From: DASQFQ01 sp963811595
Lineage (GTDB): Bacteria; Actinomycetota; Thermoleophilia; Solirubrobacterales; Solirubrobacteraceae
DNA length: 64,000 nt
Reading direction: 5' to 3'
NCBI GenBank assembly: GCA_963811595.1
Contig: CAWERW010000005.1
Span: 228,766 to 292,765 of the forward strand
The notes beneath the pieces are model-generated. The model ran no database searches. It was not told the origin of the DNA and saw only the letters and a program-made list of their open reading frames with translations. Below, piece by piece: positions 50,826 to 63,866 of the stretch. How positions within the stretch are numbered: the first letter of the stretch is position 1; each line of letters begins with the position of its first letter. The position numbers and the translations under genes were made by a program.

Positions 50826-52169
50826 TCACTCGATCTGGCCGCGCTCGAGCGCGATCACGAGGTTCTCGGCGTCGTCCTTCGAGCGCAGCTTGTGGTCGGT
50901 GAAGGTCGAGCGCCGCGCCGGCGGGACGTCGTCGATCGTCACGCCCGAGCCCGCGTAGCGCTCGTAGAGCTCGATCCCCAGCGGCAGGTCGTAGGGCAGG
51001 CCGCGGAAGATCGCGATCGTGCGCTCGTCGCGCGGGTCGGTCCCGACGAAGTAGACGGCGCGCGTGGCCATCCAGCCGCCGGCCAGGAGCAGGCCGACGA
51101 GGGCGAGGACGATGATGAGGCCGACGGGGACGCGCCTGCGGCGCTTGCGGGGAGGCTCGGGCTGCGTCTCGCCGGGGAGGGGAGCGGTGCGCTGCGGCGG
51201 CTCCTGGGGCGGCGGCTCCTCGGGGGCCGCGGCGGGCTCGCCGCCGGGCTGGATGGCCGACAGCGCGACGGTGCCGCTGCGGCGGTAGTCGTCCTCGACC
51301 GAGTCGGAGACCTCGGTCGGCTGCGCGTTCTCGGCCTGCGGGCGCGTCACGCCCTGGCGCGGCGCGGGCACGGCGTCGCCCTCGAACGTCTCGTACTCGG
51401 AGGTGTCGTCCTCGCCCGACGAGGCCGTGGCGGCGGCCCCCGCGCCCTCGGCGCCCTCCACCTCCTCGAGCCGGAACAGGATCACGGTGATGTTGTCGCG
51501 CCCGCCCGCCGCGTTGGCGGCGTCGATCAGGCGCTTGCCGAGCACCTCGAGCGACTCGGCGTCCTCGAACAGCGGTGGCAGCTTCGGCTCGTGGACCATC
51601 GACGTGAGGCCGTCCGAGCACAGCAGGAACAGGTCGCCGGCCTTGGCCGGGAAGATGTCGACGTCGACCTGCACGTTGGCCTCGGGCCCCAGCGCGCGGG
51701 TGATCACGGAGCGCTGCGGGTGCTGCTCGGCCTGCTCCTCGGTGAGCTTGCCGCGCGCCACGAGCTCGCCGACGAGCGAGTGGTCCTTGGTCAGCCGGAT
51801 CAGGTCGCCGTTGCGGTGCAGGTAGGCGCGCGAGTCGCCGACGTGGGCGATCACGACCTCGTCGTCGGAGACGTACGCCGCCGTCGTGGTGGTGCCCATC
51901 CCGTGCAGCGACTCGTCGGCGCGGGCGCGCTCGTGGATCTGCCGGTTGGCGGCCTCGATGACGCCGGCGAGCGCCTCCGGCAGCGATCCGTGCGGCAGCG
52001 CCTCGTCGAACGAGCGCACCGCGATCTCGGACGCGACCTCGCCCGCCTGGGCGCCGCCCATGCCGTCCGCGACCACGAACAGGGGCGCGCGCACGAAGAA
52101 GTTGTCCTCGTTCCCCTGCCGCTGGCGCCCGAGGTCGGACGCGTACCAGTGCTCTGCGATGCGCAACAT
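50826..52169 (-). CDS. pstP: PP2C-type Ser/Thr phosphatase (PstP/Stp), membrane-anchored
   Basis: 447 residues from ATG 52169. Catalytic PP2C domain 1-240: RQGNEDNFF, VVADGMGGAQAGEVAS, AHVGDSRAYL, LLCSDGLTSMV and GGRDNITVILF hold the metal-binding Asp residues. A disordered Glu/Pro-rich linker follows, then one membrane helix (VGLIIVLALVGLLLAGGWMA) and an exported C-terminal domain of about 95 residues. It reverses PknB-type phosphorylation. It lies 10 bp upstream of the SEDS gene and 16 bp after the FHA gene. Confidence 0.94.
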   Translation of the reverse strand: MLRIAEHWYASDLGRQRQGNEDNFFVRAPLFVVADGMGGAQAGEVASEIAVRSFDEALPHGSLPEALAGVIEAANRQIHERARADESLHGMGTTTTAAYVSDDEVVIAHVGDSRAYLHRNGDLIRLTKDHSLVGELVARGKLTEEQAEQHPQRSVITRALGPEANVQVDVDIFPAKAGDLFLLCSDGLTSMVHEPKLPPLFEDAESLEVLGKRLIDAANAAGGRDNITVILFRLEEVEGAEGAGAAATASSGEDDTSEYETFEGDAVPAPRQGVTRPQAENAQPTEVSDSVEDDYRRSGTVALSAIQPGGEPAAAPEEPPPQEPPQRTAPLPGETQPEPPRKRRRRVPVGLIIVLALVGLLLAGGWMATRAVYFVGTDPRDERTIAIFRGLPYDLPLGIELYERYAGSGVTIDDVPPARRSTFTDHKLRSKDDAENLVIALERGQIE

Positions 52170-52185
52170 GAAAGTGTCGGTCGCC

Positions 52186-52689
52186 CTAGCGCTCGAAGGT
52201 GAACTCGGAGTCGCCGATGCGGATGCGATCGCCCACGTGGAGCGGTTGCGGACCGCGCAGCGGCTCACCGTTGAGGTAGGTGCCGTTGGTCGAGCCTAGA
52301 TCCTCCAGCACGACGACGTCTCCCTGCGGCACGAGCCGCGCGTGCGCGGTCGAGGCGAAGGAGTCCTCGAGCTGGATGTCGACCTCGTCCCCGCGCCCCA
52401 GCACGGCGCCGTCGGAGAGGTCGTACGCCACCCCGTCTCGCAGGCCCGCCGCGGTCTCCACCCGCAGCCGCGGGGTGCCGAGGTCGCCGTCGCCGCCGAA
52501 GCCGGACGAGGCGACATGCATGCCCGTGGCGTCCTCGTAGGAGCCCTGCCCGCCGCGGCCGTCGGGGCCGACGTCGGCGGACGTGCGGCGCAGGTCCCTG
52601 AGCGCCGAGCGCATCATCCAGAGCAGGAACAGATAGAGCACGGCGATGAAGCCGAACTTGAGGGCGACGGCTACGGGATCGAGGGTCAC
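52186..52689 (-). CDS. fhaB: FHA-domain membrane protein (FhaB/FipA-like)
   Basis: 167 residues, GTG start. A membrane helix (about 10-28) is followed by an FHA domain (about 95-165) with VLGRGDEVDIQL, STAHARL and GSTNGTYLNG, which together form the phosphothreonine pocket. Reader of kinase phosphorylation at the division site. It overlaps fhaA by 4 bp. Confidence 0.92.
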   Translation of the reverse strand: MTLDPVAVALKFGFIAVLYLFLLWMMRSALRDLRRTSADVGPDGRGGQGSYEDATGMHVASSGFGGDGDLGTPRLRVETAAGLRDGVAYDLSDGAVLGRGDEVDIQLEDSFASTAHARLVPQGDVVVLEDLGSTNGTYLNGEPLRGPQPLHVGDRIRIGDSEFTFER

Positions 52690-53450
52690 TGGCGCTCCAG
52701 CTGGAAGACGATGTCGGAGGTGCCGATCGTGATCGTGTCCCCGTCTCGGAGCGACTGCGCACCTTGGATGCGCCGGCCGTTGACCTTGACGCCGTTGGTG
52801 GAGCCGAGGTCGCGCACCGTCCAGGAGGCGCCCGAGGGCCGCAGCTCGGCGTGCTTGCGGGAGACGTTGGGGTCGTCGACCTGCACGTCGGCCTCGCGCG
52901 AGCGGCCCAGCACAGCGCCGCCGGAGCCGACCACGCTCGTGCGGCCGTCGACGCGCAGGCGCGCGCCGCGGCGGCGCGGGTCGGGCTCGGCGAGCTGCTC
53001 GGAGATCCGGCTCGACGTCGAGTAGACCATCGTGTGGCCGTGGTCGCCCTGGCTGGGCGCGTCGGACTCCTCGTCCTCGGCGCTGCGCACGAGCCGCGCC
53101 TGGATGCCGAACTCGCCGAGCCGCAGCTCGTCGTCGGTCTCGAACGTGATCGTCGGCCGCGTCAGCAGCGCGATCCGCTCGCGCCGCGCGTGCTCGAGCA
53201 GGTAGCCCGACAGCTCGCGCCGCAGCTCGCCCTCGTAGCCCTCGAACTGCTCGCGATCCTGCGCGGAGAGCCAGACGACGTACTCGTTGGGCGCGTAGGT
53301 GCGCGAGAGCGAGGCGACCTTGTGCTGCTCCATCTCCCGCGCCAGCTTGCGCGCGATCTCGACCGGGCGCACCTCGGACTTGAAGGCACGGGAGAACGTG
53401 CCCTCGACGAGGCCCGCCAGCTTGGATTCGAGATTGCGCAGCACGCTCAT
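52686..53450 (-). CDS. fhaA: FhaA: DUF3662 + FHA domain protein
   Basis: 254 residues. N-terminal DUF3662 (about 1-120, LVEGTFSRAFKSEVRPVEIARKLAREMEQHK), disordered middle, and C-terminal FHA domain (AVLGRSREADVQVDDPNVSRKHAEL and DLGSTNGVKVNG). In mycobacteria FhaA binds phosphorylated MviN and regulates peptidoglycan synthesis. It is 6 bp downstream of the membrane kinase gene, and heads the overlapping string fhaA-fhaB. Confidence 0.93.
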   Translation of the reverse strand: MSVLRNLESKLAGLVEGTFSRAFKSEVRPVEIARKLAREMEQHKVASLSRTYAPNEYVVWLSAQDREQFEGYEGELRRELSGYLLEHARRERIALLTRPTITFETDDELRLGEFGIQARLVRSAEDEESDAPSQGDHGHTMVYSTSSRISEQLAEPDPRRRGARLRVDGRTSVVGSGGAVLGRSREADVQVDDPNVSRKHAELRPSGASWTVRDLGSTNGVKVNGRRIQGAQSLRDGDTITIGTSDIVFQLERQ

Positions 53451-53456
53451 GCGTGC

Positions 53457-55151
<1,695 letters not shown>

Positions 55152-55247
55152 GGCGAGCCGTCCTTTCGCCGCGCCGGCGGGCGCCCCTGCTCGCCGCAAC
55201 CGCCCGTGCGCCGCAAAGCCGCCGTCCGGGACGGCATACTTCACACC

Positions 55248-56354
55248 TTGTCCTTCTTCGACGAGGACGACGAGCCCCGGGGGAGCAGCCCACGACCGCG
55301 CCGCGGCGCGGCGGCGGGCGGCGCCTCAACCGACCAGAACACCCTTCTGGTCCGCCGGGCCGTCGCCATCGGCGGCCTCGTGCTGCTGCTGATCCTGCTC
55401 TTCGTGGCGGTGCGCTCGTGTGCGAGCTCACGCCAGGAGAACGCGCTGAAGGACTACAACCGCGAGGTCTCCTCGATCATCCGCGAGTCCGACACCCAGG
55501 TCGGCCAGCCGTTCTTCCAGCTCCTCGGCCAGGCCGGCAGCGAGTCGCCGCAGGACCTGCAGACGAACATCTCGGGCTACCGGGTGCAGGCCGAGGCGCA
55601 GCTCAAGCAGGCGCGCAGCCTCGACGTGCCGGACGAGATGAAGGGCGCCCAGCAGTCGCTGCTGATCGCGCTCGAGTTCCGCCGTGACGGTCTCGGCTTC
55701 ATCGCCGAGAAGATCCGGACGGCGCTCGGCGACGAGGGTGAGGCCGCCAACGACGCGATCACGCAGATCGCCGGCCAGATGCAGGCCTTCCTCTCCTCCG
55801 ACGTGCTCTACCAGGCGCGCGTCGCGCCGCTGATCAAGAGCGCGCTCGACGACGCCGAGATCGGCGGCCAGCGGATCGCGGCCTCGCGCTTCCTGCCCGG
55901 GATCGAGTGGCTGAGCGAGGAGACGGTCGCCGCCCAGCTCGAGCAGGAGCTCACGACCGATGGCGGCGAGGACGGCGAGCCGGCGCCCGGCCTGCACGGC
56001 ACGGGCCTCGAGTCGGTGACGGTGGGGGAGACCCAGCTGCAGCCCGACGCGCCGAACCGGATCGCCGCCAACGAGGACACCGCGTTCGTCGTCGCCTTCA
56101 CCAACCAGGGCGAGAACGACGAGTTCGACGTCAAGGTCAACCTGACAATCGAAGGCGGCGACAAGCCGATCAAGGCCTCGCGCACGGTCGACACGGTCGC
56201 GAAGGGGGCGACCGCCGAGGCGTCGATCCCGCTCGGTGCCGCGCCTCCCACCGGCGAGGCGGTGACCGTCAAGGTCACGGTCGCCAAGGTCCCCGGCGAG
56301 GAGAAGACGGACAACAACACGCAGGAGTACGACGTGTTGTTCACAGAAGGTTGA
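55248..56354 (+). CDS. Membrane protein with CARDB-like C-terminal domain, TTG start
   Basis: 368 residues if it starts at TTG 55248, which gives (M)SFFDEDDEPRGSS. There is no ATG/GTG at a better position except a GTG about 45 bp upstream. One membrane helix (AVAIGGLVLLLILLFVAVR, about 45-63) is followed by a helical extracytoplasmic domain (about 80-230). A terminal beta-sandwich resembles CARDB (FTNQGENDEFDVKVNLTIEGG ... NNTQEYDVLF). No function is known. It is divergent from the membrane kinase over 96 bp, so it may share regulation with the division cluster. Confidence 0.75.
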   Translation: MSFFDEDDEPRGSSPRPRRGAAAGGASTDQNTLLVRRAVAIGGLVLLLILLFVAVRSCASSRQENALKDYNREVSSIIRESDTQVGQPFFQLLGQAGSESPQDLQTNISGYRVQAEAQLKQARSLDVPDEMKGAQQSLLIALEFRRDGLGFIAEKIRTALGDEGEAANDAITQIAGQMQAFLSSDVLYQARVAPLIKSALDDAEIGGQRIAASRFLPGIEWLSEETVAAQLEQELTTDGGEDGEPAPGLHGTGLESVTVGETQLQPDAPNRIAANEDTAFVVAFTNQGENDEFDVKVNLTIEGGDKPIKASRTVDTVAKGATAEASIPLGAAPPTGEAVTVKVTVAKVPGEEKTDNNTQEYDVLFTEG

Positions 56355-56383
56355 TCTCCCCGTAGTTCGTATCCTCTGGCGCC

Positions 56384-56905
56384 GTGGACGAGCTGACCGA
56401 TCCGGCGGGCATCGCCGCCCTGTCGGCGGGCGCCCTCGCGCTCATCTCGCTGCTGCTCGGGCTCGTGCTCGCGTTCCGCGTGCGGCGCCTGCGGGCGGCC
56501 CAGCGCGCCGTCCTGGGCGAGCACGGGCAGGACGACCTCGTCGCCCATGCCGCGGGGCTGCACCAGGCGTTCGCGGCGCTGCACGAGCGCGTCGAGGAGG
56601 TCGCCACGACCGTCGACCAGCGGCTCGGCGTCGCCGAGGAGCGGCTCGACGGGGCGATCGCCTACCGCTCGCTGGTGCGCTACGACGCCTACGGCGAGCT
56701 GACCGGCAACCAGTCGACGACGATCGCGCTGCTCGACGCCCGGCGCAACGGCGTCGTGCTCTCCTCGATCGTGCGCCGCGACACCGCCCGCATCTACTGC
56801 AAGCTCGTCCACGACGGGCAGGGGGAGCTCGAGCTCTCGCCCGAGGAGATCGAGGCGGTGCGGCGGGCCCTGGCGGGCGAGAGCGCCGCCACGCTGCAGG
56901 GATGA
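56384..56905 (+). CDS. DUF4446-family protein
   Basis: 173 residues, GTG start. N-terminal membrane helix (IAALSAGALALISLLLGLVLAF), a coiled-coil-prone middle (LHQAFAALHERVEEVATTVDQRL) and the DUF4446 core: IAYRSLVRYDAYGELTGNQSTTIALLD and GVVLSSIVRRDTARIYCK. The function is unknown; the family is widespread in Gram-positives. It overlaps pheA by 4 bp. Confidence 0.9.
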   Translation: MDELTDPAGIAALSAGALALISLLLGLVLAFRVRRLRAAQRAVLGEHGQDDLVAHAAGLHQAFAALHERVEEVATTVDQRLGVAEERLDGAIAYRSLVRYDAYGELTGNQSTTIALLDARRNGVVLSSIVRRDTARIYCKLVHDGQGELELSPEEIEAVRRALAGESAATLQG

Positions 56906-57744
56906 GGGTCGGTTTCCTCGGCCCGGCCGGGACCTACAGCCAGGAGGCGGTGTTCGCCGGCCCGGGCACCGAGAACTACGAGCCGGTCCCGCTGCCGACG
57001 GTGCACGACGCCGTCATGGCGGTCCACGAGGGCCGCGTGGAGCGCGCGCTCGTGCCGATCGAGAACTCGCTCGAGGGGGCCGTCAACGCCACGCTCGACG
57101 CGCTCGCGTTCGAGACCGACGACGTGCTCATCACCGGCGAGCTCGTGCACCCGATACACCACTGCCTGATCGCCCGCGAGCCGGTGGCGCTCGAGCGCAT
57201 CGCCACCGTCGCGTCGCACCCCCAGGCGAGCGGCCAGTGCGCCACCTTCCTCCGCACCCGCCTGCCCGCCGCCACGGTCGTGCTGACCGCCTCGACGGCC
57301 GACGCGGTGCGGCTCGTGGCCGAGCGCGAGGACGGCGAGCCGTGGGCGGCGCTGGGCAGCCGCGCCGCCGCCGCGCTGTACGGCTGCGCAGTGCTCGAGG
57401 AGCAGGTGGAGGACCCGCCCGGCTCGGAGACGCGGTTCGTGTGGATCGCCCGCGAGCCGGCCGACGCCGCGGCCGGCGGGCGCTGGAAGACCGCGCTGAT
57501 GTTCCGCGAGGCCACCGACGACCGGCCGGGCTGGCTCGTGCGCTGCCTCGCCGAGTTCGCGGACCGCGACGTCAACCTCACCCGGATCGAGTCGCGGCCG
57601 CGCCGGCGCGGGCTCGGGACCTACATGTTCTTCGTCGACCTCGACGGGCGGGAGGACGACGAGCACGTCGCCGCGGCGATCGCCGGATTGCGCTCCCACG
57701 CCGAGGGCGTGCGGGTACTCGGGTCGTTTCCGGCGGCTCCATAG
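56902..57744 (+). CDS. pheA: Prephenate dehydratase
   Basis: 280 residues, converting prephenate to phenylpyruvate in phenylalanine synthesis. PDT domain: GFLGPAGTYSQEAVF, VPIENSLEGAVNATLDAL, SHPQASGQCATFL and ETRFVWIAR (the catalytic Thr-Arg-Phe). The C-terminal ACT domain (PGWLVRCLAEFADRDVNLTRIESRP) senses Phe for feedback control. Monofunctional, with no chorismate mutase domain. Coupled to DUF4446 upstream. Confidence 0.95.
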   Translation: MRVGFLGPAGTYSQEAVFAGPGTENYEPVPLPTVHDAVMAVHEGRVERALVPIENSLEGAVNATLDALAFETDDVLITGELVHPIHHCLIAREPVALERIATVASHPQASGQCATFLRTRLPAATVVLTASTADAVRLVAEREDGEPWAALGSRAAAALYGCAVLEEQVEDPPGSETRFVWIAREPADAAAGGRWKTALMFREATDDRPGWLVRCLAEFADRDVNLTRIESRPRRRGLGTYMFFVDLDGREDDEHVAAAIAGLRSHAEGVRVLGSFPAAP

Positions 57745-57761
57745 CTAGACTCCGCGCAGTC

Positions 57762-58367
57762 ATGGCGACAGCAGTACCACCAGGCCCATCAGGGTCTGTG
57801 CCGCTCGGAGGCCACCCGCGGCACGGACCTGGTTCCGACGGCCGTGGCCGTTGGTCTGGTGGTCGAGTGCTGGTGCTGAACGCGACGTACGAGCCGATCA
57901 ACGTCTGCACGGTGCGCCGCGCGACGGTGCTGCTCCTCAAGGAGAAGGCCGAGGTGATCGAGATCGGCAGCCAGACGCTGCACTGGGCCAACGGCTCGCT
58001 CGCCAAGCCCGTCGTGATCCGCCTGATCACCTACGTGCGGGTGCCGCGCGACACGCACAAGCGCAAGATCACGCGCCGCGCCGTGTTCGCCCGCGACGGC
58101 TGGGAGTGCCAGTACTGCGGGGCGCGCACGAGCCTCACGGTCGACCACGTGATCCCGCGCTCCAAGGGCGGCACGTCGGGCTGGGACAACATCGTCGCCT
58201 CGTGCGCGCCGTGCAACCGCCGCAAGGGCGACCGGCTCCCGCACCAGGTCGACATGCACCCGCGCGTCAAGCCGCGCATCCCGAGCCCTCACATCTTCAT
58301 CCAGCTCGCCTCGCCGACGATCCCGGCGACCTGGAAGCAGTACCTCCCGCTCCACGAAGCGGCCTAG
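57762..58367 (+). CDS. HNH-endonuclease-family protein
   Basis: 201 residues from ATG 57762; the conserved core begins at VLVLNATYEPINVCTVRRA, so the first ~35 residues may be non-conserved. HNH core: RDGWECQYCGARTSLTVDHVIPRSKGGTSGWDNIVASCAPCN, with two CxxC zinc pairs and the catalytic His. This type is widespread in actinobacteria as a housekeeping gene of unknown role. A strong terminator follows directly. Confidence 0.9.
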   Translation: MATAVPPGPSGSVPLGGHPRHGPGSDGRGRWSGGRVLVLNATYEPINVCTVRRATVLLLKEKAEVIEIGSQTLHWANGSLAKPVVIRLITYVRVPRDTHKRKITRRAVFARDGWECQYCGARTSLTVDHVIPRSKGGTSGWDNIVASCAPCNRRKGDRLPHQVDMHPRVKPRIPSPHIFIQLASPTIPATWKQYLPLHEAA

Positions 58368-58372
58368 AACCG

Positions 58373-58403
58373 CGAAGGGCCCCGTTCGACACGGGGCCCT
58401 TCG
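58373..58403 (+). terminator. Strong terminator after the HNH gene
   Basis: CGAAGGGCCCCG (58373-58384) and CGGGGCCCTTCG (58392-58403) form a perfect 12-bp stem with a 7-nt loop, starting six bases after the stop codon. No T-tract. Confidence 0.8.
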
Positions 58404-58594
58404 GGTGCTGACTTGCTGGACTTCAGGTCGCGGTCCGCTGACTCATGCGGCCGGGGGGACGAGCTCCGGCACGGACGGCGACGGCGCCTCGGTGTGGATT
58501 CCGCTCCCAGCGGGTCCAGCACCGGCTGGTACTAGCGGCCGGGCACCTCCAGGGTCCCGTAATGACTGTCACTCAACTTCGGACCACCCCCTTT

Positions 58595-58611
58595 CTCTGG
58601 TCTCGCCAGAG
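58595..58611. terminator. Small hairpin in the HNH-gyrA gap
   Basis: CTCTGG-TCTCG-CCAGAG, a 6-bp perfect stem. On the minus strand it is followed by GAAAGGGGG and lies after the gyrA terminator; on the plus strand it follows CCCTTT. It may be a second terminator. The remainder of 58404-58594 shows no gene. Confidence 0.35.
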
Positions 58612-58615
58612 TACA

Positions 58616-58651
58616 GAACGGCCGGGACGGGGCAAGCCCCGCGGGCCGTTC
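58616..58651 (-). terminator. gyrA terminator hairpin
   Basis: GAACGGCC (58616-58623) pairs with GGCCGTTC (58644-58651), enclosing an inner stem GGGGC-AA-GCCCC. It starts seven bases after the gyrA stop on the minus strand. Confidence 0.7.
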
Positions 58652-58658
58652 AGGGGGG

Positions 58659-61286
<2,628 letters not shown>

Positions 61287-61289
61287 CGC

Positions 61290-63707
61290 TTACACGTCCA
61301 GGGTGGCGGCGCGGGCGTTCTCCTCGATGAACTCGCGGCGCGGCTCGACCTTCTCGCCCATCAGCATCGTGAAGAGGCGGTCGGCGCCGGCGGCGTCGTC
61401 CATCGTGACCTGCGCGAGCGTGCGCGTCTCGGGGTCCATCGTCGTCTCGCGCAGCTGGTCGGCGTTCATCTCGCCGAGGCCCTTGAAGCGCTGGAGGTTC
61501 ATGCCCTTGGAGGCGACCTTCAGCACGGCGCGCGGCAGGTCCTCGAAGGACAGCGCCTCCTCGTCCTGCTCGCCGAGCCGGACGGTGAAGGGCGGCACGC
61601 CGGCCATGCTCGTGAGCTCGGAGTGCACGCGGGCGAGCTGGCGGTACTCGTTGGCGTCGAACAGCGAACGGCGCAGGCGCAGGGTGCGCGCCATGTTGGA
61701 CTTGCGCTCGGTCGCCTTGATGCGGATGAGGCCGTCGTCGGAGCCCACGAGCTCGGTCAGGTACGGCTCCTCCTCGGGGTCGGGCCGCTTGACGAGGTCG
61801 ATCAGGGCCTCGGCCGTCGTGACCTGCTCGTCGAGGATCTGAGACTCCTCCAGGAACGTCACGGTGTCGCTGCCGAAGTCGGCGCGCAGCGCGGACGCCC
61901 AGCCCTCGTACTGCTTCAGCAGCCGGCGGTAGCGCTGCCAGCGGTTGTCGGTGAGCTTGAACGCGGTGCCGCCGGCGTCGGCGACCTCGATCCGGTCGAG
62001 CTTGTCGCCGAGCAGGATCTCCTCGAGCTCGGACTCCTTCTCGATGTAGCGCTCCTGGCGGCCCTGGGTGAGCTTGTAGAGCGGCGGCTTGGCGATGTAG
62101 ATGTAGCCCGCCTCGATCAGCTCCTGCATCTCGCGGAACAGCAGCGTGAGGATCAGCGTGCGGATGTGGGCGCCGTCGACGTCGGCGTCGGTCATCAGCA
62201 CGATCTTGTGGTAGCGCGAGCGCTCGATGTCGAAGTCGTCGCGGACACCCGAGCCGAGCGCGGTGATGAGCGCCTGGATCTCCGTGTTCTGGAGCACCTT
62301 GTCGATGCGCGCCTTCTCGACGTTGAGGATCTTGCCGCGCAGCGGGAGCACCGCCTGGGTGGCGCGGTCACGGCCCTGCTTGGCCGAGCCGCCGGCGGAG
62401 TCGCCCTCGACGATGAACAGCTCGGTCAGCGAGGGGTCGCGGACGGAGCAGTCGGCGAGCTTGCCCGGCAGCGCGGAGTTCTCGAGCGCGGACTTGCGGC
62501 GCGTGAGGTCGCGCGCCTTGCGGGCGGCGGCGCGGGCCTGGGCGGCCGAGACGGCCTTCTTGACGACCTGGCCGGCCTCCTGCGGGTTCTCCTCGAGGAA
62601 CTCGGCCAACCCGCGGTTGACGATGTTCTGGACGAAGCCGGCCATGCCCGGGTTGCCGAGCTTGGTCTTCGTCTGGCCCTCGAACTGCGGGTCCTGGAGC
62701 TTCACGGAGATGACGGCGGTCAGGCCCTCGCGCACGTCGTCGCCGGTCAGCGCGTCGTCCTTCTCGCGCAGGTGGCCCTTCTCCCGCGCGTAGCGGTTGA
62801 GCGTGCCCGTCAGCGCGGAGCGGAAGCCCGACAGGTGCGAGCCGCCCTCGTGCGTGTTGATGTTGTTGGCGAACGAGTGGATCGACTCCTGGTAGGAGGA
62901 GTTCCACTGCATCGCCACCTCGACCGCGCCCTCCTCGCTCTCGGCGTCGAAGAAGATGACCTTCTTCTGCACCGACTCCTTGTTCTCGTTGAGGTAGCGG
63001 ACGAAGTCCTCGATGCCGCCCTCGTACTGGAACTCGACCTTGGAGCCCTCGGCGCGCTCGTCGGTCAGCGAGATGCGCAGGCCGCGGGTCAGGAACGCCG
63101 TCTCGCGGAGGCGCTGCTCGAGCGTGGAGAACTCGAAGTCGAGCGTCTCGAAGATCTCCGCGTCGGAGAGGAACGTGATCTTCGTGCCGGTCTCCTCGGA
63201 GGGCTCGCCCTGCTCGAGCGGCCCCGTCGGCGCGCCGCGCACGTAGGACTGGCGCCAGACGTGGCCGTCGCGGCCGATCTCGATGTCGAGCTTCTCCGAC
63301 AGCGCGTTGACGACCGAGACGCCGACGCCGTGGAGGCCGCCGGAGACCTTGTAGCCGCCGCCGTCGCCGAACTTGCCGCCGGCGTGGAGGACGGTCAGCA
63401 CGACCTCGACGGCCGGCTTCTGCTCCTTCTCCATCATCGCGACGGGGATGCCGCGGCCGTCGTCGACGACCGTGACGGAGTTGTCGGGGTGGATCGTGAC
63501 GTCGACGCGCGAGCAGTTGCCGGCCAGCGCCTCGTCGACGGAGTTGTCGACCACCTCGTAGACGAGATGGTGCAGGCCGCGGACGCCGGTCGAGCCGATG
63601 TACATGCCCGGCCGCTTGCGGACCGCCTCGAGCCCCTCCAGGACGGTGATGTCCTGGGCGTCGTACGAGCTCTTCTGCTGTCCGTTGTCCGGCTTGCCTT
63701 CAGCCAC
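61290..63707 (-). CDS. gyrB: DNA gyrase subunit B with Gram-negative-type insert
   Basis: 805 residues from GTG 63707, preferred over ATG 63722 because GGAGG sits five bases before the GTG. ATPase domain: YEVVDNSVDEALAGNC, DDGRGIPV and GGLHGVGVSVVNALS. TOPRIM domain: EGDSAGGSAKQGRDRATQA and TDADVDGAHIRTL. After PPLYKLTQGRQERYI there are about 200 residues before FKGLGEMNADQL, compared with about 35 in mycobacterial GyrB. This is the position and size of the roughly 170-residue insert of E. coli GyrB. Actinobacterial GyrB proteins are usually about 650-690 residues. Confidence 0.97.
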   Translation of the reverse strand: MAEGKPDNGQQKSSYDAQDITVLEGLEAVRKRPGMYIGSTGVRGLHHLVYEVVDNSVDEALAGNCSRVDVTIHPDNSVTVVDDGRGIPVAMMEKEQKPAVEVVLTVLHAGGKFGDGGGYKVSGGLHGVGVSVVNALSEKLDIEIGRDGHVWRQSYVRGAPTGPLEQGEPSEETGTKITFLSDAEIFETLDFEFSTLEQRLRETAFLTRGLRISLTDERAEGSKVEFQYEGGIEDFVRYLNENKESVQKKVIFFDAESEEGAVEVAMQWNSSYQESIHSFANNINTHEGGSHLSGFRSALTGTLNRYAREKGHLREKDDALTGDDVREGLTAVISVKLQDPQFEGQTKTKLGNPGMAGFVQNIVNRGLAEFLEENPQEAGQVVKKAVSAAQARAAARKARDLTRRKSALENSALPGKLADCSVRDPSLTELFIVEGDSAGGSAKQGRDRATQAVLPLRGKILNVEKARIDKVLQNTEIQALITALGSGVRDDFDIERSRYHKIVLMTDADVDGAHIRTLILTLLFREMQELIEAGYIYIAKPPLYKLTQGRQERYIEKESELEEILLGDKLDRIEVADAGGTAFKLTDNRWQRYRRLLKQYEGWASALRADFGSDTVTFLEESQILDEQVTTAEALIDLVKRPDPEEEPYLTELVGSDDGLIRIKATERKSNMARTLRLRRSLFDANEYRQLARVHSELTSMAGVPPFTVRLGEQDEEALSFEDLPRAVLKVASKGMNLQRFKGLGEMNADQLRETTMDPETRTLAQVTMDDAAGADRLFTMLMGEKVEPRREFIEENARAATLDV

Positions 63708-63712
63708 GTGTT

Positions 63713-63717
63713 CCTCC
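63713..63717 (-). promoter_or_regulatory. gyrB ribosome-binding site
   Basis: GGAGG on the minus strand, five bases before GTG 63707. It lies inside the extra codons that an ATG 63722 start would add and so decides the start. Confidence 0.7.
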
Positions 63718-63790
63718 GTCATACATGCGTGACGCCCCGGCCGCGGAGCGGGTCGGCTCCACGAGCGAGGCGTCCCTCGAACGTGTCATA

Positions 63791-63796
63791 AGAATA
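63791..63796 (-). promoter_or_regulatory. Candidate gyrB -10 element
   Basis: TATTCT on the minus strand within a rare AT-rich patch (TATTCTTATGAC), about 84 bp before the GTG start. No good -35 hexamer is seen at 16-18 bp. Confidence 0.3.
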
Positions 63797-63866
63797 GCAG
63801 GCCGGGGTCCCGGATCCGCCACGTCAGCCGTGCCGAAAGTGCTGCAAAAGCGCACAAAATGCACGC

